From: Pelagibius litoralis
Lineage (GTDB): Bacteria > Pseudomonadota > Alphaproteobacteria > Kiloniellales > DSM-21159
Assembly: GCA_029287455.1 (NCBI GenBank)
Contig: JARFRB010000033.1
Span: 19,945-83,944, forward strand
Length of the DNA: 64,000 nt
Direction of reading: 5' to 3'
Part shown: piece after piece, positions 9,551-18,183 of the stretch
Position numbering within the stretch: the first letter of the stretch is position 1
Layout of the letters: the number at the start of each line of letters is the position of its first letter
Program-made: the position numbers and the translations under genes
The notes under the pieces: generated by a model
Databases searched by the model: none
The model's input: the letters and a program-made list of their open reading frames with translations, nothing else
What the model was told of the DNA's origin: nothing

Positions 9551-11422
9551 TCAGGGTTCACGTATTGGAGCCGCCACGGCCTCTTCGGGAACGAATTCCA
9601 CGCCACCCGGCGCTGGCTGGCTCTGCGTGGGTACAGGCTCCAGAAAGCCGAAGACCGCTGGTGGCGCCCATTCCTCCGGGACCGAACATACGCGCCAATC
9701 GGCAAGAAATCGGCCAAGCCGGGGGTTCGAGGTCGCCACGGTTAAGGGTATCGCCAAGAGCAGCCCCAGCAAAAGCGGCGCCGCGAAGGGAAGCACGCTC
9801 GGCATAAGCGCCACGAACACCGCTGTTGCCGCCACGCCCATCGAGAACTGCGGCCAGAGTCCGCGCCAAGCTTCGGCGAAGGAAATCGCGTGCCCATCCC
9901 TGTTTTGGCCGTTCCAGGTGATCTGGCGGCCCAAAAAGAGGCCGACAATAAAAATGCTCTGCGCCACGGCGATCACCGGCGCCAGAAGCATGGAGAACAC
10001 GATCTCAACGAGGCCCGCCCCAAACGCGCGCCAGCCGCCGCCATAGGCTCGGCGCTTGCGCGCGCTGGTGATCACGTCCAAGAGGCCCATCACCCGCGGC
10101 GTGAAGGTCATACCCATCATCGCGATGAAGAGCCCAAGGCCCACGCCGGCACCCAGTTCCCCCCAGAAAGTCACCGCCGTGCCGCTTGCCAGGCCGAAGC
10201 TTTCGAAGATCACCTGGCTAAAACTCAACAGCAGAAAGCCAATCCAGAAAGGCGCGCCAAGATACATCAGGATCGCAAGTCCCAGCTGCACGCGCCCAAG
10301 CGCACCGATCCCAGGCAAGCCAAGCAAACGAAAATACTGCATGTTGCCCTGGCACCAGCGCAGATCGCGCTGGATGAAGTCCGGCAAGGTCGGGGGATTT
10401 TCTTCGTAGCTTCCCTCTTCAACCGGCAGCACGCGCACCTCATAGCCGGCGCGCCGCATCAGCACGGCTTCGACCTGGTCGTGACTCAGGACGTCGCCGC
10501 CCAACGGCGGACCCCCGGGCAGCCGCGGCAGATCGCAATAAAGCCGAAATGGTTCAAGGCGCAGAATCGCGTTGTGCCCCCAATACGGTCCTCGATCCCC
10601 CTGCCACCACGCGCTTCCATAGGTGTAGCTGCGCATGCCTTGGCGCATGCCGAACTGAAAGATTCGCGCGAAGGCGCTGTCGCTGGGCAGCCCCACCGCC
10701 AGGGACTGCAAAATCCCAAAGCGTGGGTTGCGCTGCATGAGCCGCGCCAGACGCACGATGGCCTCCCCGGACATCAGGCTGTCCGCATCCAGCACCACCA
10801 TGAAATCGTAATCCGGCCCGTGAGTGTCGCAGAACTCGCGCAGATTGCCTGCCTTGTACCCGCGATTTTCGCTCCGCCTGCGATAATGCAGGCGTTCGGG
10901 AGCCGGGTGACGGCGGCGCCAGGCGTTGAAGGCGCGCTCTTCCCGCGCCGCGAGTTCGGGGTCTTGCGTGTCGCTCAGCACGAAGAATTCGAACTGCTCG
11001 GACCAGGGGCCGGATTCAAGGCTTCGGGAAATCGCGTCAAGGTGCTGGAAAACACGCTGGGGTGATTCGTTGAAAACCGGCATGACGATCGCCGTGCGTG
11101 CCCAAATCGGCTCATCTTCTCCGCCCCCCGCCACGAAGGGGCATACCGCCTTCAGCGGGTCACGGGCGAATTTCAGGAGGAAAAGGCCGATCAGCGCGTT
11201 CCAAAACCCGATGGCGATCCACGGAACGGTCATCGCGAAGCACAGAACCATCGCGGCTTCGACCCAGGTTAGGCCGCCCCGACCTAGGACCGCGGACATG
11301 AACCCCACCATGCCAAACCAGGTCAACACTACAAGCGCCAGGAACGCGTAGCGGCGCGCGGACAAACGCCTCCGCTCATTGCCGCTTTCGGCCTCCAAGG
11401 TCGGAACGAAAGTTGAAACCAC
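9551..11422 (-). CDS. opgH: Glucans biosynthesis glucosyltransferase H
   Basis: Inner-membrane glucosyltransferase that makes the linear beta-1,2 backbone of osmoregulated periplasmic glucans from UDP-glucose. Two transmembrane helices lie at the N-terminus, followed by a cytoplasmic GT2 domain with VVLDADS near residue 205 and the QRDLRWCQGN motif near residue 350, then a block of at least five more helices and a cytoplasmic tail. At 623 residues it is shorter than the enterobacterial OpgH (about 850), as usual in alphaproteobacteria. GTG at 11422 is favoured over TTG at 11428 because GAGGA lies 6 nt before it. Its partner OpgD/OpgG is encoded far away at 38021-39610 instead of in an opgGH operon. 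Confidence 0.92.
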   Translation of the reverse strand: MVSTFVPTLEAESGNERRRLSARRYAFLALVVLTWFGMVGFMSAVLGRGGLTWVEAAMVLCFAMTVPWIAIGFWNALIGLFLLKFARDPLKAVCPFVAGGGEDEPIWARTAIVMPVFNESPQRVFQHLDAISRSLESGPWSEQFEFFVLSDTQDPELAAREERAFNAWRRRHPAPERLHYRRRSENRGYKAGNLREFCDTHGPDYDFMVVLDADSLMSGEAIVRLARLMQRNPRFGILQSLAVGLPSDSAFARIFQFGMRQGMRSYTYGSAWWQGDRGPYWGHNAILRLEPFRLYCDLPRLPGGPPLGGDVLSHDQVEAVLMRRAGYEVRVLPVEEGSYEENPPTLPDFIQRDLRWCQGNMQYFRLLGLPGIGALGRVQLGLAILMYLGAPFWIGFLLLSFSQVIFESFGLASGTAVTFWGELGAGVGLGLFIAMMGMTFTPRVMGLLDVITSARKRRAYGGGWRAFGAGLVEIVFSMLLAPVIAVAQSIFIVGLFLGRQITWNGQNRDGHAISFAEAWRGLWPQFSMGVAATAVFVALMPSVLPFAAPLLLGLLLAIPLTVATSNPRLGRFLADWRVCSVPEEWAPPAVFGFLEPVPTQSQPAPGGVEFVPEEAVAAPIREP

Positions 11423-11905
11423 GTGCAATCCTCACAAAAAATGCCCGGGAGAGCCGGTCTCGGGGGCTAACAATCTGGAGCGCATACAAAACGATATCCC
11501 GTGAAATGGTTCATCCAGCAAGGGCGAAAAGCCTTGCACACGAAGAATTTAGATCTCGCGAGGTGGCCGCGAGGCCCAGGATTTGCGCGAAGACCGCGAT
11601 GCAAATGACTCAATTTTCGCATTTCGCAACATCAATCCGGGCTTGGCGAGTATGAGAAAGCGCCGCCTGAATCACCGCGCGACGGCTTAGGCCATCGCCG
11701 TCCACCCACCGGCCCCGGGTCGGTCGCCGATCCCCAAAAACATAAGTGTGACAAAGGCTAAGGCGTTACAGGTGGCCCGTATATTGCGTTCCGGATTCCA
11801 TGAAATTCCGAGCCTTTGAAAAAAATTTTTCTCCATATCTGTCAATTGGCATTCCTCTTGCGAGATACCCCCTATGTCGGCCCAAGTGGTATCGGAGAAT
11901 CAAGA
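11423..11905. other. Intergenic region between opgH and the LuxR-type regulator
   Basis: This 483-bp stretch holds no convincing gene. It contains the divergent promoters of opgH (minus) and the regulator (plus). Its right end is AT-rich (run of A and T at 11817-11831) and carries a sigma-54-type promoter annotated separately. Confidence 0.6.
11846..11863 (+). promoter_or_regulatory. Sigma-54-type promoter for the LuxR-family regulator
   Basis: TTGGCATTCCTCTTGCGA matches the -24/-12 consensus with GG at 11848-11849 and GC at 11860-11861, separated by exactly ten bases, and both TGGCA and TTGC elements. It lies about 44 bp before the regulator ATG, behind a bendable A/T tract. The match and spacing are seen directly; use by RpoN is inferred. 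Confidence 0.6.
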
Positions 11906-12562
11906 ATGCGTATCCTTTTGATTGAAAACGAAAATCTTCTCAGGCAGGCGGAGAGCCTGTTGCTTTCCAACGTTCTTCCGGAAGCGCAAATCGACGCAGA
12001 GGACTATTCCTTTAGCCTACAATGCGATGCATTTTGCGCGGACGTTCTGATTTTCGGCATGCATCACGCCGAGACCGAATCGCTGAACGTTCTCCGACAA
12101 GTTGTCGAGAACGCCGGAGATATCCCAGTGGTGGTCTTGGGAGCGCGGCCGAATACGTACGGTGCTATCGTGAAGGCAGGCGCACGCGGCGTAATCAGCG
12201 GCCATAGCGCGCCCGCCGCCGTCAGCCACATCTTGTCGCTTGTCGCCGCCGGAGAGAGCGTCTTCCCGGCTATCCCGCAGGAGCCCGCGCCCATCGCCCG
12301 GCCTCATGACGTCAAGGGTATGGAGAGCGATTCCGGCGAAGAGCAGAATCTCAACCTGACCGAACGCCAGCTGGCAGTAGTGCGCCTCGTGGCCCGGGGC
12401 CTGTCGAACAAGGCCATCGCCCGCGAATTGGATATTTTCGAGGGCACGGTTAAGGCGCACCTGCGCTCCGTCACCACGAAGATGGGTGTGAGCAACCGCA
12501 CCGAGCTGGCGCTGCTCGCCGCGTCCCACGGCCTCAGCCCCGACATGCGGATGGCCGGTTAA
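11906..12562 (+). CDS. LuxR/NarL-family transcriptional regulator with degenerate receiver domain
   Basis: DNA-binding regulator, probably of the exopolysaccharide genes that follow. Residues 150-203 form a GerE/LuxR helix-turn-helix with LTERQLAVVRLVARGLSNKAIARE and GTVKAHL. Residues 1-120 have a CheY-like outline, but the acidic pocket reads ENE, the position of the phospho-acceptor Asp reads LIFGM, and the conserved Lys is replaced in VISGHS, so it should not be phosphorylated in the usual way. The ATG at 11906 has GGAGA 8 nt upstream; the frame itself is open from an upstream TTG at 11816, which would place the sigma-54 promoter inside the gene and is rejected. No sensor kinase is adjacent. 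Confidence 0.82.
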   Translation: MRILLIENENLLRQAESLLLSNVLPEAQIDAEDYSFSLQCDAFCADVLIFGMHHAETESLNVLRQVVENAGDIPVVVLGARPNTYGAIVKAGARGVISGHSAPAAVSHILSLVAAGESVFPAIPQEPAPIARPHDVKGMESDSGEEQNLNLTERQLAVVRLVARGLSNKAIARELDIFEGTVKAHLRSVTTKMGVSNRTELALLAASHGLSPDMRMAG

Positions 12563-12587
12563 GCGACGCGCTCTTGATTCTCTGTCG

Positions 12588-12622
12588 CGTGGAAGCGCCG
12601 AAGCGAAACCGGCGCTTCCACG
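12588..12622 (+). terminator. Long perfect hairpin downstream of the LuxR-type regulator
   Basis: Arms CGTGGAAGCGCC (12588-12599) and its exact complement (12611-12622) enclose an 11-nt loop, 26 bp after the regulator stop codon. A T-run is missing, so it may be a weak terminator, an RNA-stabilising hairpin or a repeat element. Confidence 0.5.
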
Positions 12623-12624
12623 TG

Positions 12625-12650
12625 ATACTGGCGGACTTAATACTGGCGGA
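12625..12650. repeat. Two tandem copies of ATACTGGCGGA
   Basis: The 11-mer occurs at 12625-12635 and 12640-12650, a 15-bp period, immediately after the hairpin. Short direct repeats of this kind may be paired protein-binding sites or slipped-strand products; no function is known. Confidence 0.5.
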
Positions 12651-13133
12651 TAGACTCCTCCAATCGATCAAATTCTGCGCTCCTCGGGCGCGATCATCCG
12701 GCGGCCGACGCCTTATTTCGCACTTCGTGACCCTTCCCAGACCCTTCCCTGCGTCTATTACTTTCGGACAGAATTCCCGCATTAAGCGGTGCGCCTGAGC
12801 GGCTTTTCCATTAAAAAGCGCAACTAACTATCCTTTATTTCCATTTTTTCTTAGTCAAAAGGTTTAGCCCCCCCGCGTGCTTGATTTGCCCTGCGCCTCC
12901 GGCACTTTCTGGGATCGGAAAAAGATAGTTTATACCGACTGTCCAAAGACTTACGATCGTACGATCAAACCTCTTCGCAAGCGGCTGGCAGGGACCGTTG
13001 GCAAGACGCTTGTAGTTCGGCAGGCAGCTTGGAAGGCAATTGCCCGCAGCACTGAGGTTGGTAGAGAACACTTAGGGGATAGGGCACCTTCCTGCTCGGG
13101 TGACCCCTGGGTGCCTTAGGGAGACTGTTGCTG

Positions 13134-14621
13134 ATGGCAATGCGGGCGTTCGAGCAGCCAGGAACAACGCGTTCGGATCCCATCGCGGAGCCTTCCTCGC
13201 GCCCCATCGCCCTCTCGAACATCTCGACCCTCCTGATTTCGGCGGAAATTTTGATCATCGTCTTGACGGCGGTGGCGGCCCTGCAATTCGACCCTAGGCA
13301 CGTAGCGTTCCAAATCCTGGCCGAATTCCTGCTGGCGGTCGTGGCTGCGATGGCGATTTCCGGCTTCCTGATGCCGCTGAGGCCGAAAACGATCATCGAG
13401 CAAGTCGGCGGCGGACTGGGCGCGGCGGCGAAGCGAACGCTGGTCGTCGGACTGGGCGCGTTGCTTGCGGTGGCCGGCGCCGAGTATCTCGCCGTCGGAC
13501 CGAGCGAAGCGGCCTTGGGCTGGCTCCCGGGCTGGGGGGCGTTGCTGCTGTCCTGCTTGCTAGCCTTCCACCTTTGCCTCTTGGCGATTGCTCGCCGGGC
13601 CAACCTGCTCGAACGCGTTCGCCGCCGGATCGCCGTGTTCGGCCAGGGCCGGCCTTTGGAGGATTATCTCGGCAGTCTGGCCAAAGCCCAGGACTCGATC
13701 CGACTGGTCGTCGCCTGCGCCGACCTGCCAGAGAGCGTTTTCGCCAAACGCGGCCTGACCATCGATTGGCCGCCCATCCCAACGGACCGCTTGGAGAGCT
13801 TCATCACGGAGTCCAGGCATCACGATCTGGATGAGATCGTTCTTTGCCTGGAGCCCGCCCAATTTTCGGTCCTGCGCGGGCCGCTTACGGAGCTTGGCGC
13901 GCTCCCCGCCAAGCTGAGCCTGTTCATGGGCCGTCACAATTCCTTCCTGGCGAGCGAGCACACGGAAACAAGTGCCGCCTTGGAAACCCTCACCCTCTCC
14001 GACCGGCCGCTCAGCAGCTCGCAGGCTCTGGCCAAGCGAGTCGTCGACCTGGTGGGCGCGGGCACGCTTCTGCTGCTCCTGGCGCCATGTTTCCTCGTTC
14101 TCGCCGCGCTCATAAAGCTCGACTCTCCGGGTCCTGTCTTCTTCGCGCAACCGCGCCGAGGGTACAACCAGTTCGTCTTCCGCATGATCAAGTTCAGAAC
14201 GATGCGCGACGACCACAGCGATCATCTGGCCGAAGTCTTGACCACGCGAGACGACCCGCGCGTCACCCGGATTGGGCGCTTCATGCGCCGCACCAGCCTG
14301 GATGAGCTTCCACAGCTGCTCAACGTCCTGCGCGGTGACATGTCGCTGGTCGGCCCGCGCCCTCACCCTTTGCTCGCGCGCGCCGGAAAGACCCTCTATC
14401 AGGAAGTTCTCGGCGAGTATTCCTTCCGATCCCGCATGAAGCCCGGCATGACAGGCTGGGCGCAGATTCATGGATGGCGGGGCACCACCGAAACCGAGGA
14501 ACAACTCGTCAACCGCATCCGCTACGATCTGGAGTACGTCGACCAATGGTCGATGCGCCTCGATTTTTACATACTATGGCGAACGTTATTCGTTTGCGCG
14601 GAGGGCGAGAATGCCTACTGA
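13134..14621 (+). CDS. Exopolysaccharide initiating sugar transferase (polyprenyl glycosylphosphotransferase)
   Basis: Transfers the first sugar phosphate, usually glucose or galactose 1-phosphate, onto undecaprenyl phosphate to start a polysaccharide repeat unit at the inner membrane. The N-terminal ~150 residues contain four hydrophobic segments, followed by a soluble CoA-binding-like linker; the catalytic bacterial sugar transferase domain spans about residues 300-490 with a re-entrant helix, [40 protein letters not shown] and the closing [13 protein letters not shown]. Overall layout is that of WcaJ/EpsA enzymes. A TTG at 13128 and ATGs at 13134 and 13140 compete; AGGGAG precedes them, and 13134 is chosen. 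First gene of the exopolysaccharide operon. Confidence 0.92.
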   Translation: MAMRAFEQPGTTRSDPIAEPSSRPIALSNISTLLISAEILIIVLTAVAALQFDPRHVAFQILAEFLLAVVAAMAISGFLMPLRPKTIIEQVGGGLGAAAKRTLVVGLGALLAVAGAEYLAVGPSEAALGWLPGWGALLLSCLLAFHLCLLAIARRANLLERVRRRIAVFGQGRPLEDYLGSLAKAQDSIRLVVACADLPESVFAKRGLTIDWPPIPTDRLESFITESRHHDLDEIVLCLEPAQFSVLRGPLTELGALPAKLSLFMGRHNSFLASEHTETSAALETLTLSDRPLSSSQALAKRVVDLVGAGTLLLLLAPCFLVLAALIKLDSPGPVFFAQPRRGYNQFVFRMIKFRTMRDDHSDHLAEVLTTRDDPRVTRIGRFMRRTSLDELPQLLNVLRGDMSLVGPRPHPLLARAGKTLYQEVLGEYSFRSRMKPGMTGWAQIHGWRGTTETEEQLVNRIRYDLEYVDQWSMRLDFYILWRTLFVCAEGENAY

Positions 14622-14663
14622 CCTCGGAATGGCTCGCGGCCAGTGGCGCCTGGAAGACGGGTG

Positions 14664-15944
14664 ATGTTGATCCTGGTCCTCGCGGCGGCTGTGGGCTTTT
14701 CCCTTCATCTTCCGGGCATAGCGCTGGCCAGCCTCGGCGGTATCGCCTTGCAGCCAGTTCTGATCCTGTCAGCGATGTATGTTGCCATCGCCGTTATCGG
14801 GCAGCGGCGGATTCCCTTGGGCATCGTCGGCTGGATCATGATCAACGTCGCGGCGCTCGCCATTTGCACCGTCATGGCCGTCGATGCCGGCCATCCGATG
14901 AACTATCTGGCGATCCACATTGCCTACCTGCTGGTCTTCGCTCTGGCATTCGGAATGATATTGACCGATCCCCTGCATCGACATCTCTTCTTGCACGCCT
15001 ATATCGCTGGCGCGCTTGTGGGATCCGCGGTGGCCCTGGCTCAGTTCGCTAGCTCGACCTTCCTCGGAATCAAGTTCCTGGTGACGAACAACGAAAACTT
15101 CTTCTTGATCGCGCCGCCGGGGCGCGGCGTGGGCTTCACGCCCGAAGCTTCGATCCTGGCCACCTTGCTGTTGCCAGCGTTCGTCATTCTTTACGCGGAA
15201 ATCAGGGAGAAGCGCTCTTTCCTCAACCGGCGCTTTAGGACACTCCCAGTGCTTGGTTTTCTCGGGGCCGGGCTCTTGGCCACCAAATCGTCGAGCATCA
15301 TGCTGCTCCCGGTCATCATTCTGGCTTACGAGATCGTGATCAGCCGGAGCATTCTGGTGTTTATTGGGCGCAACCTAAAAAACGCGATCATCTTCGGGCT
15401 GCTCGCCTTGGCTTTCATACCGCTCTACCAGACCCGTCTGGCGACCGACGACGCGCAGTACTCCTCGCTCTATCGCCTGGAGAAGATGGAGGTGGGGCTG
15501 AGGATCTATCAGGATTATCCCGTCGCCGGCGCCGGCCTCGGCCGGGTCTCGGACACGATCTTCTTCGAGAGGTATCTTGATCCGACGGTGGATTGGGATT
15601 GGCTTGGCGAGCATGCTTGGAAGGGTGTCGATAGTTGGGTGATCCGCACCATGGCGGAAACGGGAACCCTTGGGCCGCTCGCGCTTTACTTACCTCTTCT
15701 GATCTTCTTCCCGAGCTATTGGCGGCTATCCAAGTATCCTGAATTTCGTCCCTTACTTGTCATGACGCTGTCCTTTGTTTTTTGCCAAGCTCTGGTAAGC
15801 GGCTATCGGGATCTGCCGTTCTTCTACCTACCCATGACCATCGCCACGCTCGCCGGCACGGGCGCCCTCACACCCTCGCTCGTCCCGCGCCGCCGCGCTG
15901 AACCGCCGGTTCGCGGGACTTCGGAAAGACTAACGCATGCATGA
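14664..15944 (+). CDS. O-antigen ligase/polymerase-like membrane protein (Wzy-like)
   Basis: Probable polymerase that joins lipid-linked repeat units on the periplasmic side. The 426-residue protein consists of about ten to twelve transmembrane helices with one large periplasmic loop near residues 255-330, where the ligase-type motif region GAGLGRVSDT is seen, as in the Wzy/WaaL superfamily. Sequence conservation in this family is low, so the assignment relies on topology, the loop and position between the initiating transferase and the chain-length regulator. ATG at 14664 has GGAAG 7 nt upstream; a GTG at 14643 is also open. Its stop codon overlaps the following gene by 8 nt, indicating translational coupling. 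Confidence 0.8.
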   Translation: MLILVLAAAVGFSLHLPGIALASLGGIALQPVLILSAMYVAIAVIGQRRIPLGIVGWIMINVAALAICTVMAVDAGHPMNYLAIHIAYLLVFALAFGMILTDPLHRHLFLHAYIAGALVGSAVALAQFASSTFLGIKFLVTNNENFFLIAPPGRGVGFTPEASILATLLLPAFVILYAEIREKRSFLNRRFRTLPVLGFLGAGLLATKSSSIMLLPVIILAYEIVISRSILVFIGRNLKNAIIFGLLALAFIPLYQTRLATDDAQYSSLYRLEKMEVGLRIYQDYPVAGAGLGRVSDTIFFERYLDPTVDWDWLGEHAWKGVDSWVIRTMAETGTLGPLALYLPLLIFFPSYWRLSKYPEFRPLLVMTLSFVFCQALVSGYRDLPFFYLPMTIATLAGTGALTPSLVPRRRAEPPVRGTSERLTHA

Positions 15945-18183
15945 CGCGGCATCATCTCAGCCACTCCAGGAACCGGGCACTCCCGGTGCGATTTCCCTTT
16001 CGGAGATCGTATCGCTTCTGAAGCGGCATACCTTGCGGCTTCTCGTCATCGGCCTGGTTGCCGGCGGACTGGCCTACGCCGCCTGCCAGGTGGTGACGCC
16101 TCGCTATACCGGCATCGCGACAATCCTGGTCGAGAACATCGATCCCTATCTGCCGACCGAAGGCACCGCTCAACCGCAAGGCAAGGCAATTGACTCGAGC
16201 TTCATGAACAATCAGGTCGAGTTGCTGGCTACCTGGACCTTGCACGAGAAAATCGCGGATCGCCTGGACCTTTACAGCGACCCGGAGTTCAACACCAGCC
16301 TCGTGCCCCCGGAAGAGCGGCCCCTCCTTACCCAAGCCATGGATTGGCTGGACATCAAGGTAGACCTCTTAAAAGAGGCGCTCCTGCCGCCGGAGCCGGA
16401 ACTGCCGCAACTCGAGGGCGTGGATCCGGCACGTCTGGGTACCATTGATGCTGTTGGCGGAGCTCTGGTGGCAAACGTCAGGGGCGGATCTCACGTCATC
16501 GCGATCGAGGCCACGTCCGAGGCACCGGCCAAGGCGGCGCTGCTGGCGAACACCACGGCGGAATTGTTCCTCGAAAGCCAAGTGGAACTGAAGAATCAGC
16601 GCTTGAACGAGAGCGAAGGCTGGGTGGGTGAGCGCATCGGCGAACTACGCGCCGACATGGAAGCGGCGGAAGCGGCGGTCGGCGAACAGCTGCGGCAGAT
16701 GGAGTTCTTCGACGGCGACACGAAGAGCATTCTGAACGAACAGCTTTCACGGATTTCCTCCGAGATCCTGACCGTCCGCGAGGAGCGCATCCGCGAGGAG
16801 GCCAAACTTCGCCGCTTGCGCTCGCTTTTGCAGAGCGGCGGTGCGATCGAAAACACCGAGGAAACAATGACCTCGCCGGTCATTCAGAACCTGAGGGCCC
16901 AGGAGACGGGTCTGCTGTCGCAGCGCGCGGAGTTGAGCAGCCGCTACGGTCAGCGCCATCCCACAATGATGGCCGCCGAATCCAGCCTGCGCAGCGTCCG
17001 CCAGAAGATCCAGACAGAAATTTCGCGTATCGCGGAAAACCAGATCGACAAGGTGCGCGTGGTGCGCGACCGGGAGGCCCAGCTATTGGCGGAGCGCGGC
17101 GGCCTGCAGGATCAGATTTCCGCACAAAGCGAGGAATTGCCGGCCTTGCGTGTCCTTGAGCGTGACGCGGAAACCAAGCGCCTGGTCTACGAGCAATTCT
17201 TGTCGCAAGCGCTGCAGGTTGCGCGGGTGGAAGAAATGCAGGCGCCCGATGCCAGAATTCTCGCCATGTCGATTGTCCCGCGCGCTCCCGCGTTCCCGCA
17301 GACCAAGCTGATCTCCGCCCTTGCCGCCTTCGCGGCTATCTCGATCGCTTTTCTCACGGTGTTGGTGCGGGAGTCCGCCGACAAGGGCGTCCGCAGCTCG
17401 GAGCACACCGAACGCCTGTTCGGCTTGCCGACGCTCGCGATGATCCCCCGCGTGACCGGCAAGCGATTTCGGGAGCGCCCGGAAGACGCCATCACGGAGC
17501 TGCCGCGCTCCGCGGCGTCGGAGTCGGTGCGCAGTCTCTTTACGTCCTTGCAGTTGATCGAGGTGGACGAGCACCAGCCGCGCACCATGCTGATCACCTC
17601 CAGCGTTCCCTTCGAGGGCAAGACAATGGTGTCGATTTCCCTGGCGCGCCAAACGGCGCTCGCCGGGTACAAGACGGTGCTGGTGAACATGGACCTGCGC
17701 CGCGACAATTCGCGCTACCGCAAACCACCGGAACGCCGGAACGTCTCCTCGCACAACGCCCTGATCCAGCAGGGGCCGCTGCTTGACGAATGCCTGGAGA
17801 TCGAAGAGGACACGGGCCTTGTGAAGCTTGTCTTTCCTTCTTCCCTGCGCAATCCGGCGGAGTTGCTCAACTCCGAGCAGATCGACGGGCTGATCCAAGA
17901 CTTGAGCCGGCGGTATGACCGGGTCATCATCGATTCCCCGCCGGTTCTGGTGGTTCCCGACGCGCGCTTCCTGGCACGAATTGCCGACACGACTATCTAC
18001 GTGGTGCGCTGGGCTCATACGCCCAAGGACAAGGTTGTCGAGGGTCTGCGCATCCTGCGCATGTCGCATGCCAGGATCGGCGGCATCGTACTCAGCCAGT
18101 TCGATCCGCGATTGCACTCGAAGTACAGCTATCGGGACTCCGGCATGTACCATGGCTCCGCGGGCGGTTATTACGTGCAATGA
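15937..18183 (+). CDS. Polysaccharide chain-length regulator fused to BY-type tyrosine kinase (Wzz/Wzc-like)
   Basis: Inner-membrane co-polymerase that controls polysaccharide chain length and export through tyrosine autophosphorylation. Order: Wzz domain with first transmembrane helix at about residues 33-53, long periplasmic coiled coil (about 190-420), second helix near 455-475, then a cytoplasmic BY-kinase with Walker A SSVPFEGKT near 553-561, Walker A' VLVNMDLRR near 580, Walker B VIIDSPP near 663, and a C-terminal tyrosine cluster (YSYRDSGMY, GGYYVQ). The Walker A' motif normally reads D-x-D; here the first Asp is Asn. Overlaps genes on both sides (8 nt upstream, 4 nt downstream), placing it in the same transcript as the polymerase and a glycosyltransferase. 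Confidence 0.9.
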   Translation: MHDAASSQPLQEPGTPGAISLSEIVSLLKRHTLRLLVIGLVAGGLAYAACQVVTPRYTGIATILVENIDPYLPTEGTAQPQGKAIDSSFMNNQVELLATWTLHEKIADRLDLYSDPEFNTSLVPPEERPLLTQAMDWLDIKVDLLKEALLPPEPELPQLEGVDPARLGTIDAVGGALVANVRGGSHVIAIEATSEAPAKAALLANTTAELFLESQVELKNQRLNESEGWVGERIGELRADMEAAEAAVGEQLRQMEFFDGDTKSILNEQLSRISSEILTVREERIREEAKLRRLRSLLQSGGAIENTEETMTSPVIQNLRAQETGLLSQRAELSSRYGQRHPTMMAAESSLRSVRQKIQTEISRIAENQIDKVRVVRDREAQLLAERGGLQDQISAQSEELPALRVLERDAETKRLVYEQFLSQALQVARVEEMQAPDARILAMSIVPRAPAFPQTKLISALAAFAAISIAFLTVLVRESADKGVRSSEHTERLFGLPTLAMIPRVTGKRFRERPEDAITELPRSAASESVRSLFTSLQLIEVDEHQPRTMLITSSVPFEGKTMVSISLARQTALAGYKTVLVNMDLRRDNSRYRKPPERRNVSSHNALIQQGPLLDECLEIEEDTGLVKLVFPSSLRNPAELLNSEQIDGLIQDLSRRYDRVIIDSPPVLVVPDARFLARIADTTIYVVRWAHTPKDKVVEGLRILRMSHARIGGIVLSQFDPRLHSKYSYRDSGMYHGSAGGYYVQ

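Larger units (their letters stand above)
12563..13133. other. Intergenic region before the exopolysaccharide operon
   Basis: No gene is supported in these 571 bp. The left part carries a 12-bp inverted repeat and an 11-bp direct repeat (annotated separately). The centre (12800-12960) is AT-rich and probably contains the main promoter of the plus-strand operon. A perfect palindrome GATCGTACGATC is at 12955-12966 and a weak sigma-54-like sequence at 12999-13014. Confidence 0.5.

Noticed and set aside
9890..11065. Plus-strand 391-codon frame opposite opgH
   Set aside because: Runs wholly antisense to conserved glucosyltransferase motifs and has no sensible start region.
12999..13014. Second sigma-54 promoter TTGGCAAGACGCTTGT before the exopolysaccharide operon
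   Set aside because: The essential GC of the -12 element is GT, so only a weak resemblance remains.
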